DNA of 64,000 bases from Coriobacteriaceae bacterium AF08-21 (GTDB taxonomy: Bacteria > Actinomycetota > Coriobacteriia > Coriobacteriales > Coriobacteriaceae): contig JAQCQR010000011.1 in the NCBI GenBank assembly GCA_027687465.1, positions 1 to 64,000 on the forward strand, read 5' to 3'. The notes under the pieces were generated by a model. That model was not told the DNA's origin. It saw nothing but the letters and a program-made list of their open reading frames with translations, and searched no databases. The position numbers and the translations under genes were made by a program. Of this stretch, positions 44,313 through 52,971 are shown piece after piece. Position 1 is the first letter of the stretch; each line of letters starts with the position of its first letter.

Positions 44313-46499
44313 ATGCAAGGTGCCAATTTAATAGCTCTGACCTGGCGTGTTAGGGCTAGCTTCATTCGGTTTGACAGAGATACCTCTTTGCATCTCTGTT
44401 GCAAACAACTGACAAACGCAAAACCCGATAAGGATCAAGAATGTGAAGGAGCGGAATTCGAACAGCATTGGTCTGCAAAAGAGCTGTTAAACGAATTCCT
44501 AAGAATTGATCTTGAGAAGTTCTTTAACGAAATGTCCTCTTGGTATGCCGAATATCGTAACGCCCATTCAGCGCCCGTTCCACACCGCATCTTTAATTCG
44601 CTACGGCGAATGCAGCGCATTCAAGAAGCTCAATATCTCGAAGGCTCAGATTATAAAAATGCTTCCACGTGTTTTCCTCCGCTTTGTTCGAGAATAATTG
44701 ACGCAGGCGGCGACCTCGACAAATGCCATATCGAAAAGGCAAATATAACGCATGAGCTCACAGAAGCAGTCAAGCAAGCGCTTGATTCCGCAATAAGCGG
44801 CGGCTATTCGGACGGTATCTACCAGCTCTTTTTCAATGCTTGCTCATTATGCATCGATTCAGTTTATCTTGATGAAATACCCGATGCCTATTTGCCCTCG
44901 AAGGTTTTCTCCCTTTGGGCAATAGAGTGCAGGAACATCGCGAAAGTTGCTATGCCAGCACTTGAGTTACTAAGCAGCAACGATGCCGCCGATTCCGTTG
45001 CCCCTAATCTGGCCAATTACATTGAAATGCTCTTTGGCCTAAACAGTAGGCCTGAGCTCGCTCGCGGAAGCGAGCGCTCAATTGCCCACCACCCGTTGGC
45101 GCTTAAAACGCCAGAAACCAAAAGAGAGTTTTATGAGACGCACTTCCACGGTCAATTAGTTGATACCCAACTAGCCATCGATATCCATGAGTTGGCAATA
45201 GCCGTTCTTGGCGACATCATCATTGATTGTCTTAGCTTATCCAAGAAGATAAACGAGCCTTCTTATCGGGATGACCTCAGCAGCTACGTTTCATTATTCG
45301 CGAAGCTGCTTTCTACCGGAGAATCCATCCTGGATGTCGCTGATCAAATTCGCCGTTTTGGGGAACTAACGTCCTCAGAATGCACGAAACATGCAATCGC
45401 CGCCCCAATGGTCCAGGACCTCAATAGCCTCGACTCTCTGGCACTCAACCTGATTCAGAACAGGCTCTACAACAAGGTGGAGTTATCGAGGAACGCCGAA
45501 AGCACAATCGGCATCATGCGGTTTATCGTAAATGACGGAAAGTACCTTGTTATCGACATCAACGACAGTGACGCAATGCAAGAAGCCCTTCATTTCCAGC
45601 ACTTGATAGACCGCTCCCACTCATTGATTCATTCTTTTCTTCCGGAATCATTCCCGGTTTTCTATGCGCATCTACTATGCGAAGCCCTGCGATCTGGGGC
45701 ACTTCCGGCAAAATGCAGCACATGTAACAAGCCCGTTTTCCCAACTGGCAACAATAGCAAGTATTGTTCTAGATACGACAACGAAACGGGCATGTACTGC
45801 AATCCCGCGAGTAATAGAAAACTCAAGCTTGGTAAAAAGCCGCCCCATGCAACTGCCGTCAATTTAAGACGCAAAGCAGATACCGTCAGCGGGAAAGACG
45901 GGCATAACCCTATGGCTATCAACAAAAAACGACATCTTTATTTTCAAGAACTAGCCGCCGCCGTCGACCACACCCTTGGACCTTTTTATCAACGCTCTCC
46001 CCTCGTGCCGAAAGCACTCTACGAAGAGTGGCTCAAAGCGATCAATCAGCCCAAAAACCAGCCCAGCACTCAAACACCTGAAGCATGTGGCCATCCTCGC
46101 CCCGTGATTTGGAACGGGTCATTGGCGGATGGCAATGAAATCGTTACTATTACGACCCAGTCAGCGCAATTAGGCACCCTTCCAGAGCTCTTAGATAAGC
46201 TCGCAGAGCAGAACACTAGTAGCTGTCGCAAATCGGACAACGGATGGGCACTTTCTAAATTCGACTTAGTTGCCACCGTCATCTCATTAGAGATGGAGGC
46301 TGACAAGGCCAGAAAGAAAGGAATGAAACCAATCAGACACATCCCCGTTCCCGGTTTGTCCGACTACTGGGATTGCCTATCCATCAGAGACGATCGCATC
46401 GCGACCGCGGAGGCGGCCATAAAAGAGGATTGGACGACGGAGGGCACAGTCAGCAATCCCTGTTGCCCCGCCTCACGACAATTCAAAAGAACGCTCTAG
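44313..46499 (+). CDS. DUF6076-like zinc-motif protein, copy B
   Basis: 728-aa paralogue of the 719-aa protein of module A. Shared landmarks: FLRIDLEKFFNE (copy A LLRVDLSSLFNE), the Cys cluster CSTCNKPVFPTGNNSKYC ... MYCNPASNRK, and ATAVNLRRKADTV. The start at 44313 is chosen because MQGANLIALTWRVRASFIRF lines up with the start of copy A; a frame 16 codons longer (44265) is open but does not align. No clear ribosome site precedes either. AT-richer than copy A. Function unknown. Confidence 0.7.
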   Translation: MQGANLIALTWRVRASFIRFDRDTSLHLCCKQLTNAKPDKDQECEGAEFEQHWSAKELLNEFLRIDLEKFFNEMSSWYAEYRNAHSAPVPHRIFNSLRRMQRIQEAQYLEGSDYKNASTCFPPLCSRIIDAGGDLDKCHIEKANITHELTEAVKQALDSAISGGYSDGIYQLFFNACSLCIDSVYLDEIPDAYLPSKVFSLWAIECRNIAKVAMPALELLSSNDAADSVAPNLANYIEMLFGLNSRPELARGSERSIAHHPLALKTPETKREFYETHFHGQLVDTQLAIDIHELAIAVLGDIIIDCLSLSKKINEPSYRDDLSSYVSLFAKLLSTGESILDVADQIRRFGELTSSECTKHAIAAPMVQDLNSLDSLALNLIQNRLYNKVELSRNAESTIGIMRFIVNDGKYLVIDINDSDAMQEALHFQHLIDRSHSLIHSFLPESFPVFYAHLLCEALRSGALPAKCSTCNKPVFPTGNNSKYCSRYDNETGMYCNPASNRKLKLGKKPPHATAVNLRRKADTVSGKDGHNPMAINKKRHLYFQELAAAVDHTLGPFYQRSPLVPKALYEEWLKAINQPKNQPSTQTPEACGHPRPVIWNGSLADGNEIVTITTQSAQLGTLPELLDKLAEQNTSSCRKSDNGWALSKFDLVATVISLEMEADKARKKGMKPIRHIPVPGLSDYWDCLSIRDDRIATAEAAIKEDWTTEGTVSNPCCPASRQFKRTL

Positions 46500-46583
46500 A
46501 TTATATAGGCCTCATTAAGTATTCATGCAGCTCATAGCACGTAAGACCGAACAATCCGTCAAAGAGTGTTGCACAGATAAATA

Positions 46584-46808
46584 ATGTCAATCAAATTGCG
46601 AAACAACATTCCCCTGTTTGAAATTAACAATCCCAAATTCGCCTCTAGCAACCTGACCGTCCAAGACACACGACATGTGCGCGACGCATGCGGCCATTGC
46701 ACCGATGCATTCGACAACCCAAGTTATGCCATATTCACACTTGACTATTATTTGTCTCATTCGCTGTCAGTGCACACGATACAGGCCCGCAAACATGCCC
46801 TCCATTAA
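46584..46808 (+). pseudogene. C-terminal remnant of a third zinc-motif paralogue
   Basis: The 74 codons here resemble the last ~55 aa of the 719-aa protein: IPLFEINNP and LTVQDTRHVRDACGHCT line up with IPLLGIDEP and LTVQDTWNTPDACVCST, and YAIFTLDYY with FTVYTKGYD. The rest of the gene is missing. It sits right after module B, so a third module once existed or recombination left this tail. Confidence 0.65.
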
Positions 46809-47003
46809 TTATCTTCAGCTCTTGCCCTGTCATACAGCTTCAAAATAACCTCAATTTCCTATCTCAAGATTGCTTTATAGTCTTTTTGACTAGTTGCCGC
46901 ACGCAGGACAGGCTCAATCCAAGCTAGAATAAAATGTTTGATTCGAAAGAAGGCATCTGCGGGTTTCTAACTGCTTCAACACCGCATTGTTATCGGGAGT
47001 GGT
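46809..47003. other. AT-rich leader before the methyltransferase gene
   Basis: About 195 bases without a gene. TAGAAT at about 46928-46933 could be a -10 box for the methyltransferase, with no clear -35. Nothing else is visible. Confidence 0.35.
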
Positions 47004-48017
47004 ATGGCAACGTATCGAGCCATTGATCTATTTGCTGGCATTGGTGGAATCAGGATGGGATTCGAAGAGGCCTTTGGCTCTGACATCAAAACCATCTTCG
47101 CAAGCGAATTGGATGAACCAGCACGTAAGACCTATCGCGCAAATTTCATCGACTCCTTTCAAATCGCAGGCGATATCACACAAATTGATGCTTCGGATGT
47201 TCCCGATTTTGACATTTGCTTGGCGGGCTTTCCCTGCCAAGCTTTTAGTCTGGCGGGGAAACGAAAGGGATTTGCTGACGATTACAAAGGCAGGGCCCGC
47301 GGAACTTTGTTCTTCGATACGCTTCGCATTTGCACCGAGCGTGCAAACAAACCGAGCGTTATCTTCTGCGAAAATGTCAAGGGACTCCCCATCCACGATA
47401 AAGGCAGGACATTTGAGACTATTCTCGGCGCACTAAAAGAAGAGGGATACGTCCCATTTTATAAGATGTTGAACTCTAAGGATTTTGGCGTTCCCCAAAA
47501 CAGAGAGCGAATTTATATTGTTGCTTTTCGAGACGACGTCGCTCCAGATAGCTTTACCTTTCCATCTGGACTTGAACACAAAGCCACCCTCAGCGACATC
47601 CTCGAAAACGCCCCCATTAGCCCAAAGTACTATCTATCTGATGTTTACCTTGAAACGCTCAGAAAGCACAGAGCGAGACATGAGGCACTTGGGCACGGGT
47701 TTGGCTATGAAATTCGTGAGCTAGACGGCATCGCAGGAGCCATCGTTTGCGGAGGTATGGGTCGCGAGCGCAATCTAATTGTCGATCACCGGGAGCATTC
47801 TATGACCCCGGTGACCAGGATTAAGGGGTCAATCAATAAAGAGGACGTTAGAAAGCTAACCCCTCGTGAATGGGCACGACTTCAAGGTTTTCCCGATTCA
47901 TACAATTTAGTCCTGAGCGACACTCAGCTATATAAGCAATTTGGCAATTCGGTAACGGTGCCCGTCATTGCTGAAATTGCAAAAAAAATTAGGGAGGTCC
48001 TAGATGGCACGCGATGA
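47004..48017 (+). CDS. DNA (cytosine-5) methyltransferase, HpaII-type
   Basis: 337-aa C5 methyltransferase. Motif I AIDLFAGIGGIRMGF, motif IV FPCQAFSLAG with catalytic Cys78, motif VI FCENVKGL, motif VIII QNRERIYIVAF, motif IX RKLTPREWARLQGFPDSY and motif X QFGNSVTVPVIAEI are all present. The recognition region lies between motifs VIII and IX and is ~90 aa, as in mono-specific enzymes. Its 3' end overlaps the restriction gene by 14 bases. CCGG as target is inferred from the HpaII-like partner. AT-richer than the chromosome. Confidence 0.93.
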   Translation: MATYRAIDLFAGIGGIRMGFEEAFGSDIKTIFASELDEPARKTYRANFIDSFQIAGDITQIDASDVPDFDICLAGFPCQAFSLAGKRKGFADDYKGRARGTLFFDTLRICTERANKPSVIFCENVKGLPIHDKGRTFETILGALKEEGYVPFYKMLNSKDFGVPQNRERIYIVAFRDDVAPDSFTFPSGLEHKATLSDILENAPISPKYYLSDVYLETLRKHRARHEALGHGFGYEIRELDGIAGAIVCGGMGRERNLIVDHREHSMTPVTRIKGSINKEDVRKLTPREWARLQGFPDSYNLVLSDTQLYKQFGNSVTVPVIAEIAKKIREVLDGTR

Positions 48018-49155
48018 AAAACAGGCAGATAAATGGCGAGCTAATAAAGGCGAATGGAGCGAGCTCTATACCGCAATGCGTCTTATCGGCGACGGAAAGA
48101 TCGCCCTTTCGTATGACACTTCAACGCAAGCCACCGATGTATGGATGGAAGTTGTAGGGGTCATTAGGAAAGAAACCAAAGACCGCATCGTCGCGTATAG
48201 CATGGATGAAAACAATACGGATGTAATCATCGACGTTAACGGCTCTCCCGTTGCCAAGGTTGCCGCCAGCGATTTTACTGTCGCCGCTGACGATCTTATG
48301 GATAAAATTCAGCACGGGAAAAGCACCTTCACAGCATCTGAAGAAGCTGTGACCTTCCTGAAGCTGGCAGAAGTCCTGAAGTTGAAGGCCGGGAGCGGCG
48401 ATAAAAACGACATTTATCTAACGACGCTTGATTCGCGCACTGGCCTCAAGCGCGATCGCATCGGCTTCTCGATTAAATCGTATTTTGGCAATGACCCTAC
48501 CCTATTCAACACGGCATCAGCCTCGGGGTTGATTTATCAAATTAACGGCATCAATGACGATGACATGAATCACATCAATTCATTAGTGGACAGCAAAAAC
48601 CACGCAGCGGTCCAAAGTCGATGCGACGCAATCATTGAGACGGCAAGTTCCGTTGTATTTAAAGACTATGTCATCGCAAAAAAAGCAAAGGTTCGAGCTT
48701 TTAGAGACAATCTTGAGCTTCTTAATCCGCTTTTGCCCGAGGCGATCGAATGGATCCTAAGAGATCATTTTTTCCATGGGAACAAGGACGTCAACCTTCC
48801 AGCCGCAGTTAATAGGCTGGCCCAGGCTAATCCACACCAGATTTCCCGTCCTCACTTAAAATACCAGTACATGTTTAAGGCATTTCTATACGCAACTTAT
48901 TGCAGAATGACAGCCTCAACGCTTTGGGACGGCAAGGGCGTCGTCAATGGTGGCTACATCGATGATTCAAAAACTGGAAAAATAACCTGTCATTACGCTC
49001 TTGAATCCGACGAATTCAAAGACTACCTATACAATTTGGCTTATCTTGATTTCCCCAGCACAAATCCAGACCATGGTGACTATGGGTATGTGTATAAAAT
49101 CGATGATGACTATTTCTTTAATCTGAACTTCCAAATCAGGTTACGCAAGATTTAA
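48004..49155 (+). CDS. HpaII family restriction endonuclease
   Basis: 383-aa Type II endonuclease. The diagnostic stretch is RIGFSIKSYFGNDPTLFNTASASGLIYQI, close to the family pattern GFSIKSxLGxxxTLLNAS, with the SIK lysine as a likely active-site residue. KWRANKGEWSELYTAMRLI at the N-terminus fits the PD-(D/E)XK core with the early Glu. GGGAGGTCC precedes the ATG inside the end of the methyltransferase gene. Predicted to cut CCGG unless methylated. Confidence 0.9.
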   Translation: MARDEKQADKWRANKGEWSELYTAMRLIGDGKIALSYDTSTQATDVWMEVVGVIRKETKDRIVAYSMDENNTDVIIDVNGSPVAKVAASDFTVAADDLMDKIQHGKSTFTASEEAVTFLKLAEVLKLKAGSGDKNDIYLTTLDSRTGLKRDRIGFSIKSYFGNDPTLFNTASASGLIYQINGINDDDMNHINSLVDSKNHAAVQSRCDAIIETASSVVFKDYVIAKKAKVRAFRDNLELLNPLLPEAIEWILRDHFFHGNKDVNLPAAVNRLAQANPHQISRPHLKYQYMFKAFLYATYCRMTASTLWDGKGVVNGGYIDDSKTGKITCHYALESDEFKDYLYNLAYLDFPSTNPDHGDYGYVYKIDDDYFFNLNFQIRLRKI

Positions 49156-49167
49156 AAATGCCTGTTT

Positions 49168-49206
49168 ACGTGAAGCGACCGTCAACCACGGTCGCTTCAC
49201 GTTTTT
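49168..49206 (+). terminator. Rho-independent terminator after the HpaII-like gene
   Basis: ACGTGAAGCGACCG and CGGTCGCTTCACGT form a perfect 14-bp stem followed by TTTTC. It closes the restriction-modification operon. Confidence 0.93.
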
Positions 49207-49286
49207 CTCAATCAGTAAAGCATCCCTGCAATAAGGCATAGCAATCCCAGTGCTTCATAGCTTATGGCTGCAATTAGGCAATAAAA

Positions 49287-49741
49287 TCATGATGATTTGC
49301 TCAACTTCGCTTGAACCATCTTTATATGCCTCAGCGCACACAACAGTGCCGTTCGATTTCGTTCAAAGCAAATCCGAAACCGAGCGTATATTGCCAGGGC
49401 GGCCAGAAATAACGCTACGAAAACCGCGGCTGGAATTGGATTGCTGACCGCCAACGCAGACGAAAACTTGCCGGCGGAAAAGAAATCACCAGACCAATCA
49501 AGTCGAGGGCCCAACTCGTATAATGCGCATCTGCAACCGCCCGTTCGATTATTTCGCATTTCTCTTCCAGGCTAATATCCTCGTCAGCTCCAGCGAGAGA
49601 GAAATCCACTCCTAAAATCAAATCAATTAATTCAGCCTCGCTATATCCGCTTTCCTTGAACTTTTTTGCGAAGAAACCTGCTGGACCGGGCACATAAGTA
49701 AGATAGTTTTTACGAAGTAAATCCTTATAAGCGATTTCCAT
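49287..49741 (-). pseudogene. Frameshifted small membrane protein gene
   Basis: The frame from 49741 begins well (MEIAYKDLLRKNYLTYVPGP, acidic helices, then SWALDLIGLVISF) but loses sense after about residue 93. The next frame continues with a clean transmembrane segment (SNPIPAAVFVALFLAALAIYARF) and ends at 49287. A one-base change near the T-run at about 49485-49490 would join them into one ~150-aa two-helix protein. It could instead be two small genes. Confidence 0.5.
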
Positions 49742-49862
49742 TATTAACTCCTTGAAGCACAGATATCGTTTAACACCATCGTTCTATCATTCCGTCCAGA
49801 CAGATTTTTGCCGAATTATCTTCGCTCATTCATGGAAGTAATCTGTACAGCAAATATCCGTC

Positions 49863-50657
49863 CTAGCCACGCTTCGCATATCCTTGCCCGAGTTTCCCCC
49901 CAAGCTCCGCGGCATTGCGCTTCGTCTCCTCGGCAAACAGGTCATCGATTGCCCTGTCGATCCGTACGCAGGTCTCGAAATGCTCGTCCTTCCAGGGCAG
50001 ATTGAGCCCCAGGCTCGTATCCCAATAGCCGCCGAGCTTTGCGTTGATCACTTCCTCGGGATACAACACGTCGTGGCGGACACCTTCGATCGCCTCGTCC
50101 TCATCCATATCGCAGGCTGCATCGTCCTTCTTGAGACACTTGCACAGCTCCTTTTGCTCGCGGAAGCGATGCAGCGCGCTGGCGCACACCACAGCCAAAA
50201 AGCGATAACGTTCGCATAGGTCCCATTCGCCGCCGAGCCATACGCGATAGCCCAGAATGACACTTGCGGGCTCCTCGTTGAGCAGGAACAGGTCCCACGG
50301 ATATACTTCAGCGCCCGCGTCCTCCCCTGACTTTTGCACGCCGCTGCGCGTAAAGGCGCACGGCTCTACGTCGTAATAGTCAAAGCCGTGGCCCGCATCG
50401 CGACGATTGATGACATGCTTGGGCAACAGGACGATCTTGTCGCTGGGCTCGGGGTCAACCTTGCGCAGCTTTTTGACCTTGCGGCGGGCGCGCTTTAAGC
50501 TGCGCTCGTTATCGACACGGCCGCGGCCGTCCGGCTTGCCGCCGTATCGCAGGGCAACCTCGCGCGCCAGGATCTTTGTGTCCGCAGCGCACAGCAGGTC
50601 GCTCACGGTGGGCAGGTCTTCCCACTCAATGCCGTCGACATCCCAAATCCTGCTCAT
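49863..50657 (-). CDS. Hypothetical 264-aa protein, last gene of ClpP/VirD4 operon
   Basis: Soluble basic-acidic protein without a recognised domain. Basic stretch RSLKRARRKVKKLRK near residue 55-70, then an alpha/beta region (EVYPWDLFLLNEEPASVILGYRVWLGGEWDL) and a helical C-terminus. The start MSRIWDVDG has AGAAAGAGGTTGAAC upstream. It follows the ClpP-like gene by about 75 bases in the same direction. Could be an adaptor or substrate; nothing in the sequence decides. Confidence 0.65.
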   Translation of the reverse strand: MSRIWDVDGIEWEDLPTVSDLLCAADTKILAREVALRYGGKPDGRGRVDNERSLKRARRKVKKLRKVDPEPSDKIVLLPKHVINRRDAGHGFDYYDVEPCAFTRSGVQKSGEDAGAEVYPWDLFLLNEEPASVILGYRVWLGGEWDLCERYRFLAVVCASALHRFREQKELCKCLKKDDAACDMDEDEAIEGVRHDVLYPEEVINAKLGGYWDTSLGLNLPWKDEHFETCVRIDRAIDDLFAEETKRNAAELGGKLGQGYAKRG

Positions 50658-50731
50658 GTTCAACCTCTTTCTGGCCGTTAAACTACGCGATCGTTCGCCC
50701 CGCTCTATATGCCCACAAGACATGAGCCCCG

Positions 50732-51334
50732 CTAGAGCGCCTTCTTACTCGGAGCAATCGCCTCGCCCACCAGACCCAACTCCAGAGCGCGCCTGGCGTT
50801 GCACCAGCAGTCGCGCTCGGTGAGCTCGTGGAACTCCTGGGCGCTCAGGTTGCCATGCTCGGCCAGCAGCTCGTCCAGCTCGGCGCGCATGGCCGCCGTG
50901 TGCTGGGCCACGATCTCGATATCGGTCTGCTGCGCCATGCCCGTGCCGCCCATCAACTGGTGGATGAGCACTTGCGTGTGGCGGTATACCTGGCGGTGGT
51001 CGCCGCAGGCCAAGATCACCGCGGCCATCGAGGCCACGACGCCCTCGCCCACCGTGATCACGGGGCAGTCGAGCGACTGCATGGTGTCGATGAGCGCCAG
51101 CCCCGCCGTAACGCTACCGCCCGGGCTGTTGATGATGAGGGTGATGGGCTCGGTGGCGCTCTGATGCTCCAACACCAGCATGGACTTAATAAGGCCATTG
51201 CAGGTCACATCGTTGACCTCGCCTTCCAGCAGCAGCACGCGGCTGTTAAGCAGCTCACTTGCCATATCGACGGCGGCAACGCGACCGTCCTTGGACTTCT
51301 TGATAATGCTAGGCTCACGATACATAACGGACAT
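50732..51334 (-). CDS. ClpP-like serine protease
   Basis: 200-aa peptidase of the ClpP family. The catalytic triad is visible: Ser102 in VVASMAAVILACG, His125 in QVLIHQLMGG and Asp175 in TERDCW. The oxyanion-strand motif IINSPGGSVTAGLALIDTM is intact, and the handle helix with QQTDIEIVAQHTAAM is in place. It is a diverged copy, not the housekeeping one, as it lies inside an accessory operon between a VirD4-like ATPase and an unknown gene. It needs an unfoldase; the ClpX-like protein at 33.7-35.5 kb keeps the docking loop. Confidence 0.9.
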   Translation of the reverse strand: MSVMYREPSIIKKSKDGRVAAVDMASELLNSRVLLLEGEVNDVTCNGLIKSMLVLEHQSATEPITLIINSPGGSVTAGLALIDTMQSLDCPVITVGEGVVASMAAVILACGDHRQVYRHTQVLIHQLMGGTGMAQQTDIEIVAQHTAAMRAELDELLAEHGNLSAQEFHELTERDCWCNARRALELGLVGEAIAPSKKAL

Positions 51335-51448
51335 GGTAATTCCCTTCTAAACGGAATCGGTAAGGAAGTAAAACGAGGCCGCACGGCTAGCGGCCAATGG
51401 AAGCCGTGCGGTCAAATAGGCAAGATGGAGCGCGCGAAGCTGCAAGGA

Positions 51449-52933
51449 CTAATCCCTCAGCCACTTGGCCGCATTGGGATGGTCGCCGCAAAAATACTTC
51501 TTGGCACGGAAGGGGCGCATGCCGGTTACTTTGACCAGGCAGTCGGTACGCGGCATAAGCCCCACCTCGCCCGGGGTTATCACGCAACCGCGCACATCGA
51601 CGGCAGTACGCTCGGCGCCCACGTAATTGGTGCCCAGAACCGACTCGCCGCACAGATTGCTTATGTACTCCTGTGTCGCGATGTTGCTGCCGCCGCCCAT
51701 ATAGATCAAGCTGTCGCAGTTATCGAGGATGGTAAGCGCTGCGGATTTGCCGTATGCACCATCGAGCTGACTCAGCGATTGCGCGCACATCAAAAAGCTA
51801 ATGCCACGGCTGCGCACGGTCGCAATACTCCGCTCAAAATCGGGAATGCGGCCCACGTTGGGAAACTCATCCAGAATAAACTGCACGTGGCGCTGCAAAT
51901 GCCCGCTGGGGTTGGAATCAGCGCGGCGCTGGGCCAGGTTAAACAGCTGCTTAAGGGCAACGTTCGCAAGCCATGCATTGGTCGAGTCGTTGTCGCTCAC
52001 CTTAAGATCGATTACGCGCTTGCCCTCGTCGATACGGTCGAGGCGCATCTCGTCTTTCTCAAAGACGCGCATGAGCTGGGGGGTCTTAAGCCGCGAGATG
52101 GTCGCGTTAAGCGTGATCAGAATGCTCTTAAGCGTTCTATCGGCTGCCCCGCGAAAATCACGATACTGTTCAACGCCATACAGGTCCGCGTTCGCAGAAT
52201 CATACTTGCCAAGAAATTCCTTGGACTCCACCTGCTCCACAAGGTGATCCAGCGGAAATCGTCCCTCGCCATCTCCCGTAACCTTGATGAGTGCCGCCAG
52301 CTTAAAGACGTTGTTCATCTTAAGATAGCGTCGCGGAGCTGCGGGATCCCCGTCCGGCGCAAATGTGCCGGCAAGGCACTCTAAGAGGAACAGGATTCCA
52401 ATAATCGCTCGAAGTAGCAGATCGCTCGCATTGTCCCAAAACGGATCGTCCCTAAAGCTACGCCTGTCAGGATCGACCCCCTCCATAATTGACGCCACTG
52501 TGGTGGGGATATCCTCGACATCCATCACGTAGCGCAAAGGATCGTACCCGGACGACTGCTCGGGATTGATGGTGTCGAGAACCGTTACCTCGTAGCCGTC
52601 CTCCTCGAAGCCCTTCCCCGTACGGCGCAGCAGCTCGCCCTTGGTGTCCGTGACCACATAGCAGCACTCGTGGTGATTGAGCAGGTTGGGCAAAATGAAA
52701 CTCGCCGTTTTGCCGCTGCCGGTACCGCCAAAGGCAAACACATTGTTGGACACGCTCGTCTCCCAGTGCTTGTCGCCCTCGTAGAAAGCCACCGTGGCAC
52801 CTTGCGCCAAGATCACATCGCGCTGCTCATCGCCGGATGACAGCGTCTGCATTTCCTCCTTGGTCGCCCACTTCTTGGTCTGATACTCCGTTTGCTGCGC
52901 GGCCTCGTAGCCGTACATCTTAATGACCGACAT
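51449..52933 (-). CDS. VirD4/TraG-like ATPase
   Basis: 494-aa coupling-protein-type ATPase. Walker A FGGTGSGKTAS (69-78), a second family motif VVTDTKGELLRRTG, DPLRYV, and Walker B QFILDEFPNVGRIPDFE (~350-365) with RSRGISFLMCAQSLSQL as the following sensor region. The usual N-terminal transmembrane anchor is missing, so it is probably cytoplasmic. AAAGGGGCCGTGCA precedes the ATG. No relaxase, VirB4 or pilus gene lies anywhere in the window, so a role in DNA or protein handling other than classical conjugation is possible. In operon with the ClpP-like gene (about 110 bases apart). Confidence 0.88.
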   Translation of the reverse strand: MSVIKMYGYEAAQQTEYQTKKWATKEEMQTLSSGDEQRDVILAQGATVAFYEGDKHWETSVSNNVFAFGGTGSGKTASFILPNLLNHHECCYVVTDTKGELLRRTGKGFEEDGYEVTVLDTINPEQSSGYDPLRYVMDVEDIPTTVASIMEGVDPDRRSFRDDPFWDNASDLLLRAIIGILFLLECLAGTFAPDGDPAAPRRYLKMNNVFKLAALIKVTGDGEGRFPLDHLVEQVESKEFLGKYDSANADLYGVEQYRDFRGAADRTLKSILITLNATISRLKTPQLMRVFEKDEMRLDRIDEGKRVIDLKVSDNDSTNAWLANVALKQLFNLAQRRADSNPSGHLQRHVQFILDEFPNVGRIPDFERSIATVRSRGISFLMCAQSLSQLDGAYGKSAALTILDNCDSLIYMGGGSNIATQEYISNLCGESVLGTNYVGAERTAVDVRGCVITPGEVGLMPRTDCLVKVTGMRPFRAKKYFCGDHPNAAKWLRD

Positions 52934-52971
52934 TGCACGGCCCCTTTCTTGTCGATAGTTCTGCGTGATTG

